DNA of 64,000 nucleotides from SHZI01 sp031395645 (GTDB lineage: Bacteria; Pseudomonadota; Gammaproteobacteria; Steroidobacterales; GCA-2729495). The stretch is taken from assembly GCA_031395645.1 (NCBI GenBank), contig JANNJM010000008.1, positions 1 to 64,000 on the forward strand, read 5' to 3'. A model generated the notes under the pieces. That model worked only from the letters and a program-made list of their open reading frames with translations. It ran no database searches and was not told where the DNA came from. Positions 27,883 to 36,237 of this stretch are shown piece by piece. The stretch's first letter is position 1. Each line of letters opens with the position of its first letter. Both the position numbers and the translations under genes were made by a program.

Positions 27883-29400
27883 CTAGGGCTCGGTAGGCGC
27901 GCCAGACCTGAGTGCTGCCCTGGCCGACGGTGGATTGACTCTAATCTTGATATTGCCTTGACCACTAGACGACAGCCGGGGCAATTCCACCTTCCGCGTC
28001 GGCTTTCCCGTTTGAACTTTCGCCCAATGCCCCCGTGGTGGCACAGGAACGCCAGCTCGCCGACAAGCCTTCGAAAGCGCAACATCGGAAATGCCGATGC
28101 GCTCTGCAACCTTGGCAACCGGCTCGCTCCAGACGAGTTTGTGCAGCTTTTGGCGCGAAAAACTATGTACCGTTGGGCGCGAGGGTGCGCCCGCAGAACT
28201 TCCGGCAGCTTGTGTGCCGCGCTTACCCTGATTCGTTAATCGGCCTTTCGACAGCTTGGCGACGTTCCTTCCATGCCTATCGAGGGCCTGTTGTCGATCC
28301 TGCGTCTGGAAATACGCGTAACCGGCCGTTGTTTTCTGATCACTGTGATTGAGAACCGCGCCCACTAAGTGTAGAGATGCTCCATCCCGTACGAGCCAAG
28401 AGCCAACAGTACGTCGCAAGTCGTGGATTCTGACATCCTGGAGTCCGGCAGCCTCGCGAACGCGCTTCCACGCCGATCGTAGGTTCACAAGTGGTCGACC
28501 CAAAACACTCCCGCAAATGATGTACGGATTGCCGTCTATCCGTGCGATGTCCTTTAGTCGTGCAACTGCCGCACGGCTCAGCGGTGTCAGCAGGGGTTCG
28601 CCGTTCTTCGTCTGGCCAATGAAGAACGTGCGCTGTTTCAAGTCGACATCCGACCACTTCGCGTTGAGCACCTCATTGCGCCGTAGGCCTGTTAGCAATA
28701 ACAGCCATATCGCGTGCCTGGCGAACTCATTTTGTTCAGCATCAATTGCCTTCGCAAGGTTTGGCATTTCGGCGGGAGTAACGTAACGGCGGCGCTTCGC
28801 TTCAGCAAAACGCTCAATACCCACAGCGGGATTTTGCATCTCTCTCGGAATGAGGTGCCAGGTTCGCGCTGCGTTGTACATCTTACGCACGACCTCAATT
28901 ACACGATTCGCCGTATACGGATGGTTGTCGCCGATCTCAGAATGAATACGCGCAATGTCTGCAGTCGTGATGCTCCCTGCAAGCCGAGAGCCGAGCTTTG
29001 GGACTACGTATCGCCGCATGTAGCTGTCGTCATTTCGCCACGACCGCTTTTTTGCTTTGGCGTGGCGTTCAATGTATGTCTCCGCGAGAGATTTCACGGT
29101 GCCAGATGCATGCAGAGCGTCCTCTGCGGCGTGTGGATCTTCGCCGGCAGCCGCTTGACCGAGGTATGTGCGGGCCTTTTTCCGGGCTCTATCAAGGGTA
29201 AGAACATCCGCGCGCCCGAGAGTTACTATTCGCTTGCGGCCATTCACGCGGTAGGCGCAAACGTAGCTCCGTCGACCATTCGGATAGACCCGAACACCAA
29301 AGCATGCAAGTCCATTGTCCCAATAGATGCACTGAGCGTTGTCGCTGCCAACGTAGGGTATGGCCCTAATGCTGTCCTGCCTGAGTCTCACTATCGGCAT
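27883..29400 (-). CDS. P4-type tyrosine integrase with C-terminal HTH extension
   Basis: 505 residues. N-terminal DUF4102-type arm-binding region (residues 1-90), a SAM-like core-binding domain, then the catalytic domain with Arg in LLLLTGLRRNEV (about 240), HDLRRT, and LNHSDQKTTAGYAYF carrying the last His and Tyr. The catalytic part ends near residue 375. The extra 130 residues contain an HTH-like segment, KLHKLVWSEPVAKVAERIGI, ending near GHWAKVQTGK. I have seen this module in other mobile-element proteins. The gene starts 140 bases from a tRNA-Arg 3' fragment, so it most likely recombines at that tRNA. Confidence 0.92.
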   Translation of the reverse strand: MPIVRLRQDSIRAIPYVGSDNAQCIYWDNGLACFGVRVYPNGRRSYVCAYRVNGRKRIVTLGRADVLTLDRARKKARTYLGQAAAGEDPHAAEDALHASGTVKSLAETYIERHAKAKKRSWRNDDSYMRRYVVPKLGSRLAGSITTADIARIHSEIGDNHPYTANRVIEVVRKMYNAARTWHLIPREMQNPAVGIERFAEAKRRRYVTPAEMPNLAKAIDAEQNEFARHAIWLLLLTGLRRNEVLNAKWSDVDLKQRTFFIGQTKNGEPLLTPLSRAAVARLKDIARIDGNPYIICGSVLGRPLVNLRSAWKRVREAAGLQDVRIHDLRRTVGSWLVRDGASLHLVGAVLNHSDQKTTAGYAYFQTQDRQQALDRHGRNVAKLSKGRLTNQGKRGTQAAGSSAGAPSRPTVHSFSRQKLHKLVWSEPVAKVAERIGISDVALSKACRRAGVPVPPRGHWAKVQTGKPTRKVELPRLSSSGQGNIKIRVNPPSARAALRSGAPTEP

Positions 29401-29500
29401 GATTGAGTGACCAGTGAGTTACCGTGGCAAAGAGTACCTCGGCGTATGTGGGGGCACAACAGCAGATATGCTTGAAAAGAAGCCATTGAACGGTAAGGTT

Positions 29501-29518
29501 CAGGGTACTACAGGGTAC
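29501..29518. repeat. CAGGGTAC direct repeat next to att site
   Basis: CAGGGTAC occurs at 29501-29508 and 29511-29518, one helical turn apart, between the integrase start and the tRNA-Arg fragment. Such phased repeats are typical integrase or excisionase arm-type binding sites; that role is inferred from position only. Confidence 0.5.
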
Positions 29519-29540
29519 CCCGGCGTAGTGCGAGGTCGAG

Positions 29541-29586
29541 GCTTCGAACCAGGGGGTCGGCCGTTCGAATCGGTCCGGGCGCGCCA
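29541..29586 (+). other. tRNA-Arg 3' fragment: ICE attachment site (att)
   Basis: The last 28 bases (29559-29586) fold as a tRNA 3' end: T-arm GGCCG-TTCGAAT-CGGTC, acceptor strand CGGGCGC, discriminator G and encoded CCA. An acceptor 5' strand GCGCCCG and discriminator G fit tRNA-Arg. Upstream, CTTCGAACCAG resembles a tRNA-Arg(TCT) anticodon loop and 3' stem with one change. No D-arm or 5' acceptor strand precedes it, so this is a fragment rather than a gene, as left by P4-type integration. With the integrase on its 5' side, the element that owns the integrase lies to the left, and this is its right end. Confidence 0.78.
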
Positions 29587-29632
29587 ACATAATCAACGAG
29601 TTATCGGCGGGATTCTACCGGCGTGAGGTATT

Positions 29633-29654
29633 CGTGTAAGCCACGTGTAAGCCA
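29633..29654. repeat. Tandem 11-base repeat right of att site
   Basis: CGTGTAAGCCA is repeated twice back to back (29633-29643, 29644-29654), 47 bases to the right of the tRNA fragment. It could be an integrase arm site for an element starting here. The remaining bases from 29587 to 29907 contain no gene I can support. Confidence 0.5.
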
Positions 29655-29907
29655 GCTGCATTGGTACAGGCTCTCACCTAGCCCCACTTCTGCCGAGAGC
29701 TGAAACAGGGAGTTTCCACCCAAGGGCGCAAGCTCCCTGTCACATGGAGTGACCGTGCAATTTTTGCAGGTGACTGCGCGGCTTCCGCAGTGCAGGCATT
29801 TGCGGCTGATTGTGCGCGAGGAATCATTCCCGGACAGCCTCTCCCAGGGGATTTGAATGATCGCAGTAGTGCCCTGCCCGGCGTCCAATGGGCGGACTCG
29901 AAGAACT

Positions 29908-30528
29908 CTACGTAGATAGCAGAACGACGGCCATACCAACCAAGGCTGGCAATACCAACCAGATGGCGCCCTTCAGATACCTGTACTTTCGGGCGCAAAT
30001 TCCCGAAATGTCATAGCAGTGTTTCAATCGCGCTGCCGTTAGGTTTTCCTCGCTCCTAGAGGCTATGTCCCGCACATATTCATCGGCGCTCGTTCTGCTA
30101 GCCACTGCCCGGAAATGGACAATGCCTTCGCCTGAAGAGGATGCGAGGCTAGGTGCAATGACAAGAAAGGAACAGAAAGCCGAAAGAACGAGAAAAATCA
30201 CTGTCGCTCCCAGGAAGACAAACTGGGGGCTCCAAACAGGCCCCATCAGGACCCCTTGGAACTTGTCGCTGCCGATTACGTAAGCGATCAAGCCGGCAGA
30301 AATGGTGAACGTCCAAGCGGACTTCGTGTCGGCAAGGCCAATGTAGTGGCGTACATAGCCTTCATGGAACTCGGCAAATCCAGAATGGTGAGCACCCAGG
30401 CGTGCAGTAGCGGTTGTCACCAACTCGCCGGCGGGAGCACCGGCACCTGCAAGTTGCGGCGCTGCCTGAATCTCAGCCGGCACTCGGCCAGGAGGGGCAG
30501 TGTTCATGCAATGCTGCGTGTCGGTCAT
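29908..30528 (-). CDS. PycTM-like Pycsar effector (DUF5706 membrane protein)
   Basis: 206 residues. Three hydrophobic helices at about 69-87, 102-126 and 185-205, with a helical loop between the second and third. The motifs LADTKSAWTFTISAGL before helix 1, VASRTSADEYVRDI in the loop and YDISGICARKYRYLKGAIWL leading into helix 3 match the DUF5706/PycTM family. Members bind cyclic UMP or CMP and damage the inner membrane of infected cells. The start overlaps the cyclase gene upstream by four bases, so the effector is the last, coupled gene of the operon. Confidence 0.85.
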   Translation of the reverse strand: MTDTQHCMNTAPPGRVPAEIQAAPQLAGAGAPAGELVTTATARLGAHHSGFAEFHEGYVRHYIGLADTKSAWTFTISAGLIAYVIGSDKFQGVLMGPVWSPQFVFLGATVIFLVLSAFCSFLVIAPSLASSSGEGIVHFRAVASRTSADEYVRDIASRSEENLTAARLKHCYDISGICARKYRYLKGAIWLVLPALVGMAVVLLST

Positions 30529-31289
30529 ATCAGCGGTTCCTTCCAGCGGCCCGTATATTCCCAGAACGCATAGGGAACGTTCGTGGCGGTATACATCCAG
30601 CCCGTCTCCATGGTCTTCAGCTGCACGAACTCACGACTCCACGCCGTCGGAATCCCTTCCAACATTTTTGTGCCGATCAGAATCGTGTCCCGTTCTGCTA
30701 CTGCCAGCATTTTCGCAGCGATGTTGGCCGTGGTTCCGATGGCCACGATTCCATTGAACCCTCTCGCTGCACCCACCTTCGCGATAGTGATCGGCCCGTG
30801 ATCCATGCAAACGCGGAAATGAAGTTTGTCGACGTGTGATCGCTGCAGAATTGGATTTATCAATCTCTCCGCGGCGGCAAACATAGTCAGCGCCGCGGCC
30901 AGTGCCCGCTGCTGAACCGCCGCCGTATCTTCGGGTCGCCTAACAAAGTAGGCCATCAGTCCATCACCAGTATTTTTCTCAACAATGCCGCCGTAGTCCT
31001 CGATCACCCTAATCATCTCGGTAAAGAACAAGCATAAGATGCGCAGCAACGTTTCCTGGTCTTGCTCTGTCCAACCGGGCCGACCAGAAAACTTGCAGAT
31101 ATCCAGAAACATCACGGTTGCTTCAAGCCGGCGCCCGTCGTGAATGGCGAGGTCGTCGGCGGTTGGCACGACGCGGCCAGTCTCAATTGGATCGCGGGCC
31201 AGGATCTTCTTTAAGGTCGCGATAGTCCGGTCAGTTTGCTGAGCGAGATAAGACTTGGTAAGCCGTTCCGTACTGGGATTTGCCATCAC
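30525..31289 (-). CDS. Class III nucleotide cyclase B of Pycsar-like operon
   Basis: 254 residues. A short helical N-terminus precedes one class III cyclase domain. Metal-binding Asp residues are seen in TVMFLDICKFSG (about Asp63) and KNTGDGLMAYF (about Asp107). By eye, the position that is Asp in adenylate cyclases is Val in GIVAIGTTANIAAK, and the transition-state Arg four residues after Asn is Lys. These changes argue against ordinary cAMP synthesis and fit a pyrimidine cyclase, but this needs structural alignment. The gene overlaps cyclase A upstream and the PycTM-like effector downstream. Confidence 0.85.
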   Translation of the reverse strand: MMANPSTERLTKSYLAQQTDRTIATLKKILARDPIETGRVVPTADDLAIHDGRRLEATVMFLDICKFSGRPGWTEQDQETLLRILCLFFTEMIRVIEDYGGIVEKNTGDGLMAYFVRRPEDTAAVQQRALAAALTMFAAAERLINPILQRSHVDKLHFRVCMDHGPITIAKVGAARGFNGIVAIGTTANIAAKMLAVAERDTILIGTKMLEGIPTAWSREFVQLKTMETGWMYTATNVPYAFWEYTGRWKEPLI

Positions 31290-32242
31290 CTGATCCTGTA
31301 GGTCTGGTACCCAGGGATGCCAACGCTCTCACCGTCAAAAGGCGTTTCTTCCGCTCGTTCGAGCCAGCCCACATGAATCAGCTCGTATAAGCCGCGCCCA
31401 ATACGGAATTCGTTATCCTCTGCATCTTGCTCGATCTTCACGGCGCGGTTGAGCGCATCGCTTGCCACCTCTGCCTGTGAATAGCCGGTCAACGGGATCT
31501 CTACCTGCCGAAGAGTGGCATCCCCACAATCGGCTCCCACCCTGATCCTGAGCTGAGGCAACCCTACCTTGGCAAGTGCCGGGTTGATAGATTCGCGCAA
31601 CATGAGGACATACGACAGCCCCAGGTCGATCGCGTTATCGCACTGCTGCGTGAATGAGGGATGATCGATATAAGCAATGAATCCGTCCCCTGTCGTCTTC
31701 AGGATCGTACCGTTGAATTGCCCGACCACGGTTCCAAGCTCGCGGAGGAAAATCTTGTAAGCGCACTCGAACGCTACGGGATCGGCACGTCGGAGCGCCG
31801 TTCCGCCACAAATATCCACTGAAAGAAATACGAGCCACTTCGTTGGGGCGCCTCCATCAAGGCTTCGGTGTTGTACAGCGTGCTCCGCCGGCACAATGTA
31901 ACTTCCCCCGCGAAGCTCGGCATCTAGTGCGGCCTTCCGAGCGGCGGCATAGTCGGGTGCGGACTTGATGCTTGGAGACAAATGGTAGACCGGCAATCCG
32001 ACAGCCTTCTCTGCACATTGCCGCAACAGTTCGTCGGCCTTGAAGAGATGATTCAGATACTTATCTAGGTAATAGGCCTCGCCGTTCCTTTCAACCTTGT
32101 CGTACCGCCGAGGATCGGGAGCTACACGAAAGCGGACGATTCGCGTCGCGTCGTCGGCATGAACGTCCTCCATCGTGAAGTCGATGCGCCCCTGGCCAAT
32201 GCCGTTGGCACGCCGCCCTTCTGCGCTCAACACCTCGTTCAT
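31286..32242 (-). CDS. Class III nucleotide cyclase A of Pycsar-like operon
   Basis: 318 residues. The N-terminal 130 residues are a region I cannot assign (it includes YYLDKYLNHLFKADELLRQC). The cyclase domain follows, with metal Asp residues in FLSVDICGGTAL (about 141) and LKTTGDGFIAYI (about 183). The Asn of the transition-state pair is present in DALNRAVKIE, but the Arg is Lys, as in cyclase B, and the base-selecting Asp looks like Glu. Cyclase A lies 35 bases after the TPR gene and overlaps cyclase B by four. Two cyclases side by side could form a heterodimer or make two signals. Confidence 0.85.
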   Translation of the reverse strand: MNEVLSAEGRRANGIGQGRIDFTMEDVHADDATRIVRFRVAPDPRRYDKVERNGEAYYLDKYLNHLFKADELLRQCAEKAVGLPVYHLSPSIKSAPDYAAARKAALDAELRGGSYIVPAEHAVQHRSLDGGAPTKWLVFLSVDICGGTALRRADPVAFECAYKIFLRELGTVVGQFNGTILKTTGDGFIAYIDHPSFTQQCDNAIDLGLSYVLMLRESINPALAKVGLPQLRIRVGADCGDATLRQVEIPLTGYSQAEVASDALNRAVKIEQDAEDNEFRIGRGLYELIHVGWLERAEETPFDGESVGIPGYQTYRIR

Positions 32243-32277
32243 AACTTCCAGTCACATGCAACTATTGGGCGTTTAGC

Positions 32278-33855
32278 CTATCTACTGCGACGAGACGCCT
32301 TCGATCGAATGGCGTTCGCAAGGCTCGCGATACGCGACTTCGACAGGCCCGATCCCCCCTTGGACGGAACCATCAACCTCTCGCGAATGGCATTCAGCTC
32401 TGGAAGTTTCACCGGACGGGAGGCCACTTCGGCACTAATGATAGCCGCCGCTGCGAACTCAGTCTTGGCAGCAGCCTCTTCTTGGGCAAGGTGCCATAGC
32501 GCTAAACTCCGAATTCGGGCATTCCGTAGAGCCTCAGGGTGCTGGATCGCCTTGTCATAGAGCCCTCGCCCGGCACTGTGGTCGCCGGACCGAAACTTTA
32601 GTAGACCTTGGAGTGCAAACACCGCAACAGTCTCCGCGCCGGTGTCCGCTTTTAGTTCGAGGATCTTCTGGTACGCCAGGTCGAGGTTGCCTTGATAAAT
32701 CAAGCCCACGATCAGATTATTGAGCAGGGAGAAATTGGTCGGCTCCGCGGTTAGTCCTCGTTTGGCAAACTCAATAACCGTAGATGCATCCTGAAGCGCG
32801 ACACCAGCCGTGAATGAGCCCATAATCATTGAACGCACAGAAGTGGGTTCAAGCTCTGCCCATGACCAGCACTCGGAGATCACGTCGCTCCACGATTCTG
32901 CCCCGCGGGCCTTGAGGGCCCGCGCCTCTGATGCCTCAAGGCCCGACAAACTAGCTGAGGGAACTACCAGCCCTTCGGTATGACCCGACGCCCACTGCGC
33001 CTGCGCTACAGCGTTCTCCGTTGGGTCGATGAGAGATTGTTGAAACATCTTTCGGGCGGACCGACCACTACCGTCCTTCATCAACATTGTGGCAAGGGCG
33101 CCCTGAAGCTCCGATTCGCTGCGTGGATGCCAATCCCCTGTGGAAACTCGTCTCCTCGCCATTGTCGCCGTACGAGAGCGCCGGTTCAGGATCTGAGCAA
33201 ACGAGATTTCGGCAGCCATAAGCCACGGATCATTTTGAGTGGCGCTACTACGCTGCAAGTGGGCCAGTGCCTGCTCTTTGTCGTCGGCGTGGAGAAAGAA
33301 TCGACTTCCCGACCTGAGTACAAATCGATCGTTCGGCGAAATTGCTAGTGCATTAGTGATGGCCCGCTCTGCCGGTGCGAGCTGCCCCAGAACGGTATAT
33401 AGCCGCGCCAGATCTACCCATGCAAACGCATCCCTGGGAAAGCGCCGCAGACGTGATCTGAGCGAGCTGATATTGGAGTAAACGACCTTCGGGTCGAGCC
33501 GGCCGGGCGAAAGGGCCGGCCTGGGTGCCGCCTTTTCCTGTGCCTGCCCCAGAACAGTCAGTGCCATCTCTTTCACCAAAGGCATCGCGCCGTTTCTGGA
33601 CTGGAGAAGAAACTTGGCCGCGTCCATGGTTTCGGATTGGCGCCCCACCACTACCGACGTAGCGACGAGTTCCGCAGCAACTTCGATCGATGGTCTAGAT
33701 CGCCATTCCGCCAGTCGCTCATCAAACTCCGGACCCGAACGACGCCTTGTGCTCGCGCCGCGGTGCCAAACGAGCTCGCCGCTCTTGATGGCTTCATTGG
33801 ATTGCCGCCACCGCGGCACGAGGTGTCGGTCGTTGTCTGGTACTGACGCACTCAT
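32278..33855 (-). CDS. TPR-like repeat protein of Pycsar-like operon
   Basis: 525 residues, no signal peptide. The region from about residue 130 to 470 reads as helical repeats: FPRDAFAWVDLARLYTVLGQ followed by PAERAITNALAISPNDRFVL is a good TPR pair, and more degenerate units follow (GLTAEPTNFSLLNNLIVGLI, YQGNLDLAYQKILELK). The C-terminus is basic. Its start overlaps the kinase stop (ATGA), so the two are coupled. TPR proteins in defence operons usually act as sensors or scaffolds; which applies here is not visible. Confidence 0.75.
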   Translation of the reverse strand: MSASVPDNDRHLVPRWRQSNEAIKSGELVWHRGASTRRRSGPEFDERLAEWRSRPSIEVAAELVATSVVVGRQSETMDAAKFLLQSRNGAMPLVKEMALTVLGQAQEKAAPRPALSPGRLDPKVVYSNISSLRSRLRRFPRDAFAWVDLARLYTVLGQLAPAERAITNALAISPNDRFVLRSGSRFFLHADDKEQALAHLQRSSATQNDPWLMAAEISFAQILNRRSRTATMARRRVSTGDWHPRSESELQGALATMLMKDGSGRSARKMFQQSLIDPTENAVAQAQWASGHTEGLVVPSASLSGLEASEARALKARGAESWSDVISECWSWAELEPTSVRSMIMGSFTAGVALQDASTVIEFAKRGLTAEPTNFSLLNNLIVGLIYQGNLDLAYQKILELKADTGAETVAVFALQGLLKFRSGDHSAGRGLYDKAIQHPEALRNARIRSLALWHLAQEEAAAKTEFAAAAIISAEVASRPVKLPELNAIRERLMVPSKGGSGLSKSRIASLANAIRSKASRRSR

Positions 33856-34904
33856 CGACGAGCTCGTCGTGCATATATGTCGGCCCTAGTTGCGAGGCGA
33901 TCGAATATCGAAACGTAGCGCTCAAGATCAAAAATGTTCCCGCGACTAGTTTGGGTCGCCCGGGTGATGGGGTGTCCACGACGCGAAATATCCGGATCGC
34001 ACAACTGAGTAATGCAGAGTACCAACTCGGGACCATAGTCGGCCTCCCGGGGAAGGTGAGCAGTGATCTTCGCTAACGCAGTCGAATACGCCGCACGCAC
34101 TTGCGGCAGGACTGCTCCGTATGTACCCACCCACGTCCCAGGATGTGCCGACGGATCAAGCTCAGATATCACAAGTGCTGTCATGTGCACGCCGGTGAGT
34201 AGAAATGTGGCAAGGCTGCCCAAGAGGTAAGAGTCGCACCCGAAACGCCGGACGCCGAAGTCCGGATCCGTCTGTCCATATAGCAGCTCGAGGGGGGCGT
34301 ACGCCGGATCTCCGGCCACTGAGAAGTCATCGTGGGGAGCGAGCCGACCGCGAATCGAGGACCTCCCGAAGTCACTAATCTTGAACTCATCACCAGGGAA
34401 CTGTAAGACGTTAGACGGCTTTATGTCCTGGTGGGCAACTTGCTCACGGTGGAGTTGCCTCAGGCCGTTTGCCGCCCTGTGCAGCGCCCGAAGCGCGAGC
34501 TCAACTGGCAAACGGCGGGATGGTACCGCCATGCGTCGGAGGCTGTTCTCCGCCAGTTCGAGAATGAGGTATTGGACAACGTCATCCGGTGTATCGCCGA
34601 CGAGAGTGCGGCCGTCCGCTATCGCTGTTACCACGCACGATAGGCGCTTTCCGATTTCCAGCACGTCGCGCTCGAGGTTAAAAGCTTCTGTCAGCCGCTG
34701 GAGCGCCCGCGCGGGATCCGGATCCAGCATCGCGCTCGAAAAATCGATTGCTTTGAGGAAATGTCGTCGTCCGTCTGGCGCGGTTACAATATAGCCAGCA
34801 GAGAAGTTTCCGCCGGTGTCATCATCATGGTTGGGCAGGCTCTCAACGACGCGCCAGCCGCCATCGAGAGTCATTCCACCTAGTCGTTCACGTGGCCGCA
34901 GCAA
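33852..34904 (-). CDS. Hanks-type Ser/Thr protein kinase, first gene of Pycsar-like operon
   Basis: 350 residues from TTG 34904, chosen because AAGGAG lies six bases upstream; ATG 34874 is an alternative, and the frame is open to an ATG at 35021. It has a loose glycine loop (GGNFSAG), the ATP-binding Lys in HFLKAIDF, the catalytic loop HQDIKPSNVL near residue 157, SDFGRS near 176 and YAPLELLYG. HQD in place of HRD marks a non-RD kinase. There is no transmembrane helix, so it is cytoplasmic. It may phosphorylate the TPR protein or a cyclase, which would link phage sensing to signal synthesis; that is inference. Confidence 0.85.
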   Translation of the reverse strand: MLRPRERLGGMTLDGGWRVVESLPNHDDDTGGNFSAGYIVTAPDGRRHFLKAIDFSSAMLDPDPARALQRLTEAFNLERDVLEIGKRLSCVVTAIADGRTLVGDTPDDVVQYLILELAENSLRRMAVPSRRLPVELALRALHRAANGLRQLHREQVAHQDIKPSNVLQFPGDEFKISDFGRSSIRGRLAPHDDFSVAGDPAYAPLELLYGQTDPDFGVRRFGCDSYLLGSLATFLLTGVHMTALVISELDPSAHPGTWVGTYGAVLPQVRAAYSTALAKITAHLPREADYGPELVLCITQLCDPDISRRGHPITRATQTSRGNIFDLERYVSIFDRLATRADIYARRARR

Positions 34905-35464
34905 TGGAATCTCCTTGGTAATAACGTCCCACGCGGGAGCTGCAATGGCGCACCGCGGAAGGCCTTCACTTCGCCCCCGCGTCCGACTGATGTCGTTGTC
35001 TGGGATGCATGGACGTTGCACCGATCCCCTGTACGGGCGAAAACCCTTGCCGCAATTGGTTTTCCGACTGCAAGTTTAACATTCGACTTCGAACAGTCAC
35101 GTTTTCGCCTCCCCAGACAGCGCGGCGCGGCCCTCATCCGTGGTCGTACGTGCATGCCGCTAGGTACTCGCCGCGTTAGCAATCTGCAAGGGTCACGGCA
35201 AAGCCCCCGTTCACAGCTCGTCGGGTGAGCAGCATCGTGTCGCACCGGGAGGTTTCAAGGGGGGGCTCTTTTTGCCTGAGAGGGTAGAAGGTCCTGTTGC
35301 CGCTTCTCGCATTACGTGGCTGACCTTGAGAGCCGCTCGCGGATCGCGCGGCGGATGCCCAGGTCCGCCGCCCGATCCGGGCTTAGGCCAACTCGCTGGC
35401 CGGCCGCTTCGGCGGGCGGCCCGTATTCGTGTGGCTGGACTTTCCGAGTCTGCTGACTTCGCGG

Positions 35465-35515
35465 AAAAATTCCCCGTTACGGAATTTTTGCTGATTCGCG
35501 CGGCATCTGCCGCGC
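35465..35515. repeat. Two adjacent perfect inverted repeats, candidate oriT or regulatory hairpins
   Basis: AAAAATTCC-(7)-GGAATTTTT at 35465-35489 is followed eight bases later by GCGCGGCA-TC-TGCCGCGC at 35498-35515. Both are perfect. They lie in the roughly 800-base stretch between the kinase start and radC (34905-35715), where I see no convincing gene. Such pairs occur at origins of transfer and at terminators. The first lacks a clear downstream T tract beyond its own arm, so a simple terminator is not certain. Confidence 0.5.
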
Positions 35516-35715
35516 CAAATCAAAGCACGAGACGCGCGGGGGGAAGGGGAGCGGTGGGCTTGCCGAGAAGTTTCAGACTAGCACGCCGTTCTCGCCGTCA
35601 AGGGCTGCGCGACCTGGCGGTCGCTGGCGTCCTGCGGCCGTCTCCGACCCCTGACCGCTTGCGCTGCGCCGTGCCCCTCCGGTCGCGGGCAATCCCGCCC
35701 GCACAGGAGACTTCC

Positions 35716-36226
35716 ATGAGCGACATCCATCAAATCAACAAGGGCTCAGAGCCGGAACTGGCCATCCGGGACGACAACGGGGCGTGGCGACCTGCCACGG
35801 CCCCAGAGATTCTTTCAGCCGCCCGGCGGGCGCTGCGGGTTCGGCGGGGGACGGCGTTCACGTCACCGGCCGTCACCGGGGACTTTCTGCGCCTGAAGCT
35901 GGGAACGCTGGAGCACGAAGTGTTCGCGGTGGTCTTCCTGGACAACCGGCACCGCCTGATCGAGTACCGGGAGCTGTTCCGGGGCACGATCGATAACACC
36001 ACGGTGTACCCGCGGGAGGTGGCCAAGGAGGCCCTGGCGCTGAACGCAGCAGCCCGTCATCCTGGCGCACAACCACCCGTCCGGGGTGGCGGAACCGAGT
36101 GAAGCAGACCGGCTGATCACCCGGCGGGTCCGGGACGCACTCGAGCTGCTCGACGTGCGGCTCCTCGATCACCTGGTCGTGGGCGGCGAGGACGTGGTGT
36201 CACTGGCCTCTCGCGGGTTGCTGTAA
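35716..36226 (+). pseudogene. radC: radC-like JAB-domain gene, frameshifted
   Basis: ATG 35716 with AGGAG upstream starts a RadC-like protein (MSDIHQINKGSEPELAIR, then EVFAVVFLDNRHRLIEYREL). At 36053-36055 a run of CCC has one base more than expected: the frame breaks after ALNAAA and continues in another frame as VILAHNHPSGVAEPSEADRL to a TAA at 36224-36226. The metal-binding HNHPSG motif is therefore out of frame. RadC homologues are standard near one end of Tn4371-type ICEs. Either a real inactivation or a sequencing error in a C run. Confidence 0.85.
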
Positions 36227-36237
36227 CTCAGGGAGAC

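Noticed and set aside
27890..27907. Short GGCGCGCCA match to the tRNA acceptor end near the integrase stop
   Set aside because: Only a palindromic GGCGCGCC core plus one base agrees; T-arm and flanks do not match, so it is not a second att site.
29401..29586. A complete tRNA gene next to the integrase
   Set aside because: Only T-arm, acceptor 3' strand and CCA can be folded; no D-arm or 5' acceptor strand GCGCCCG precedes it.
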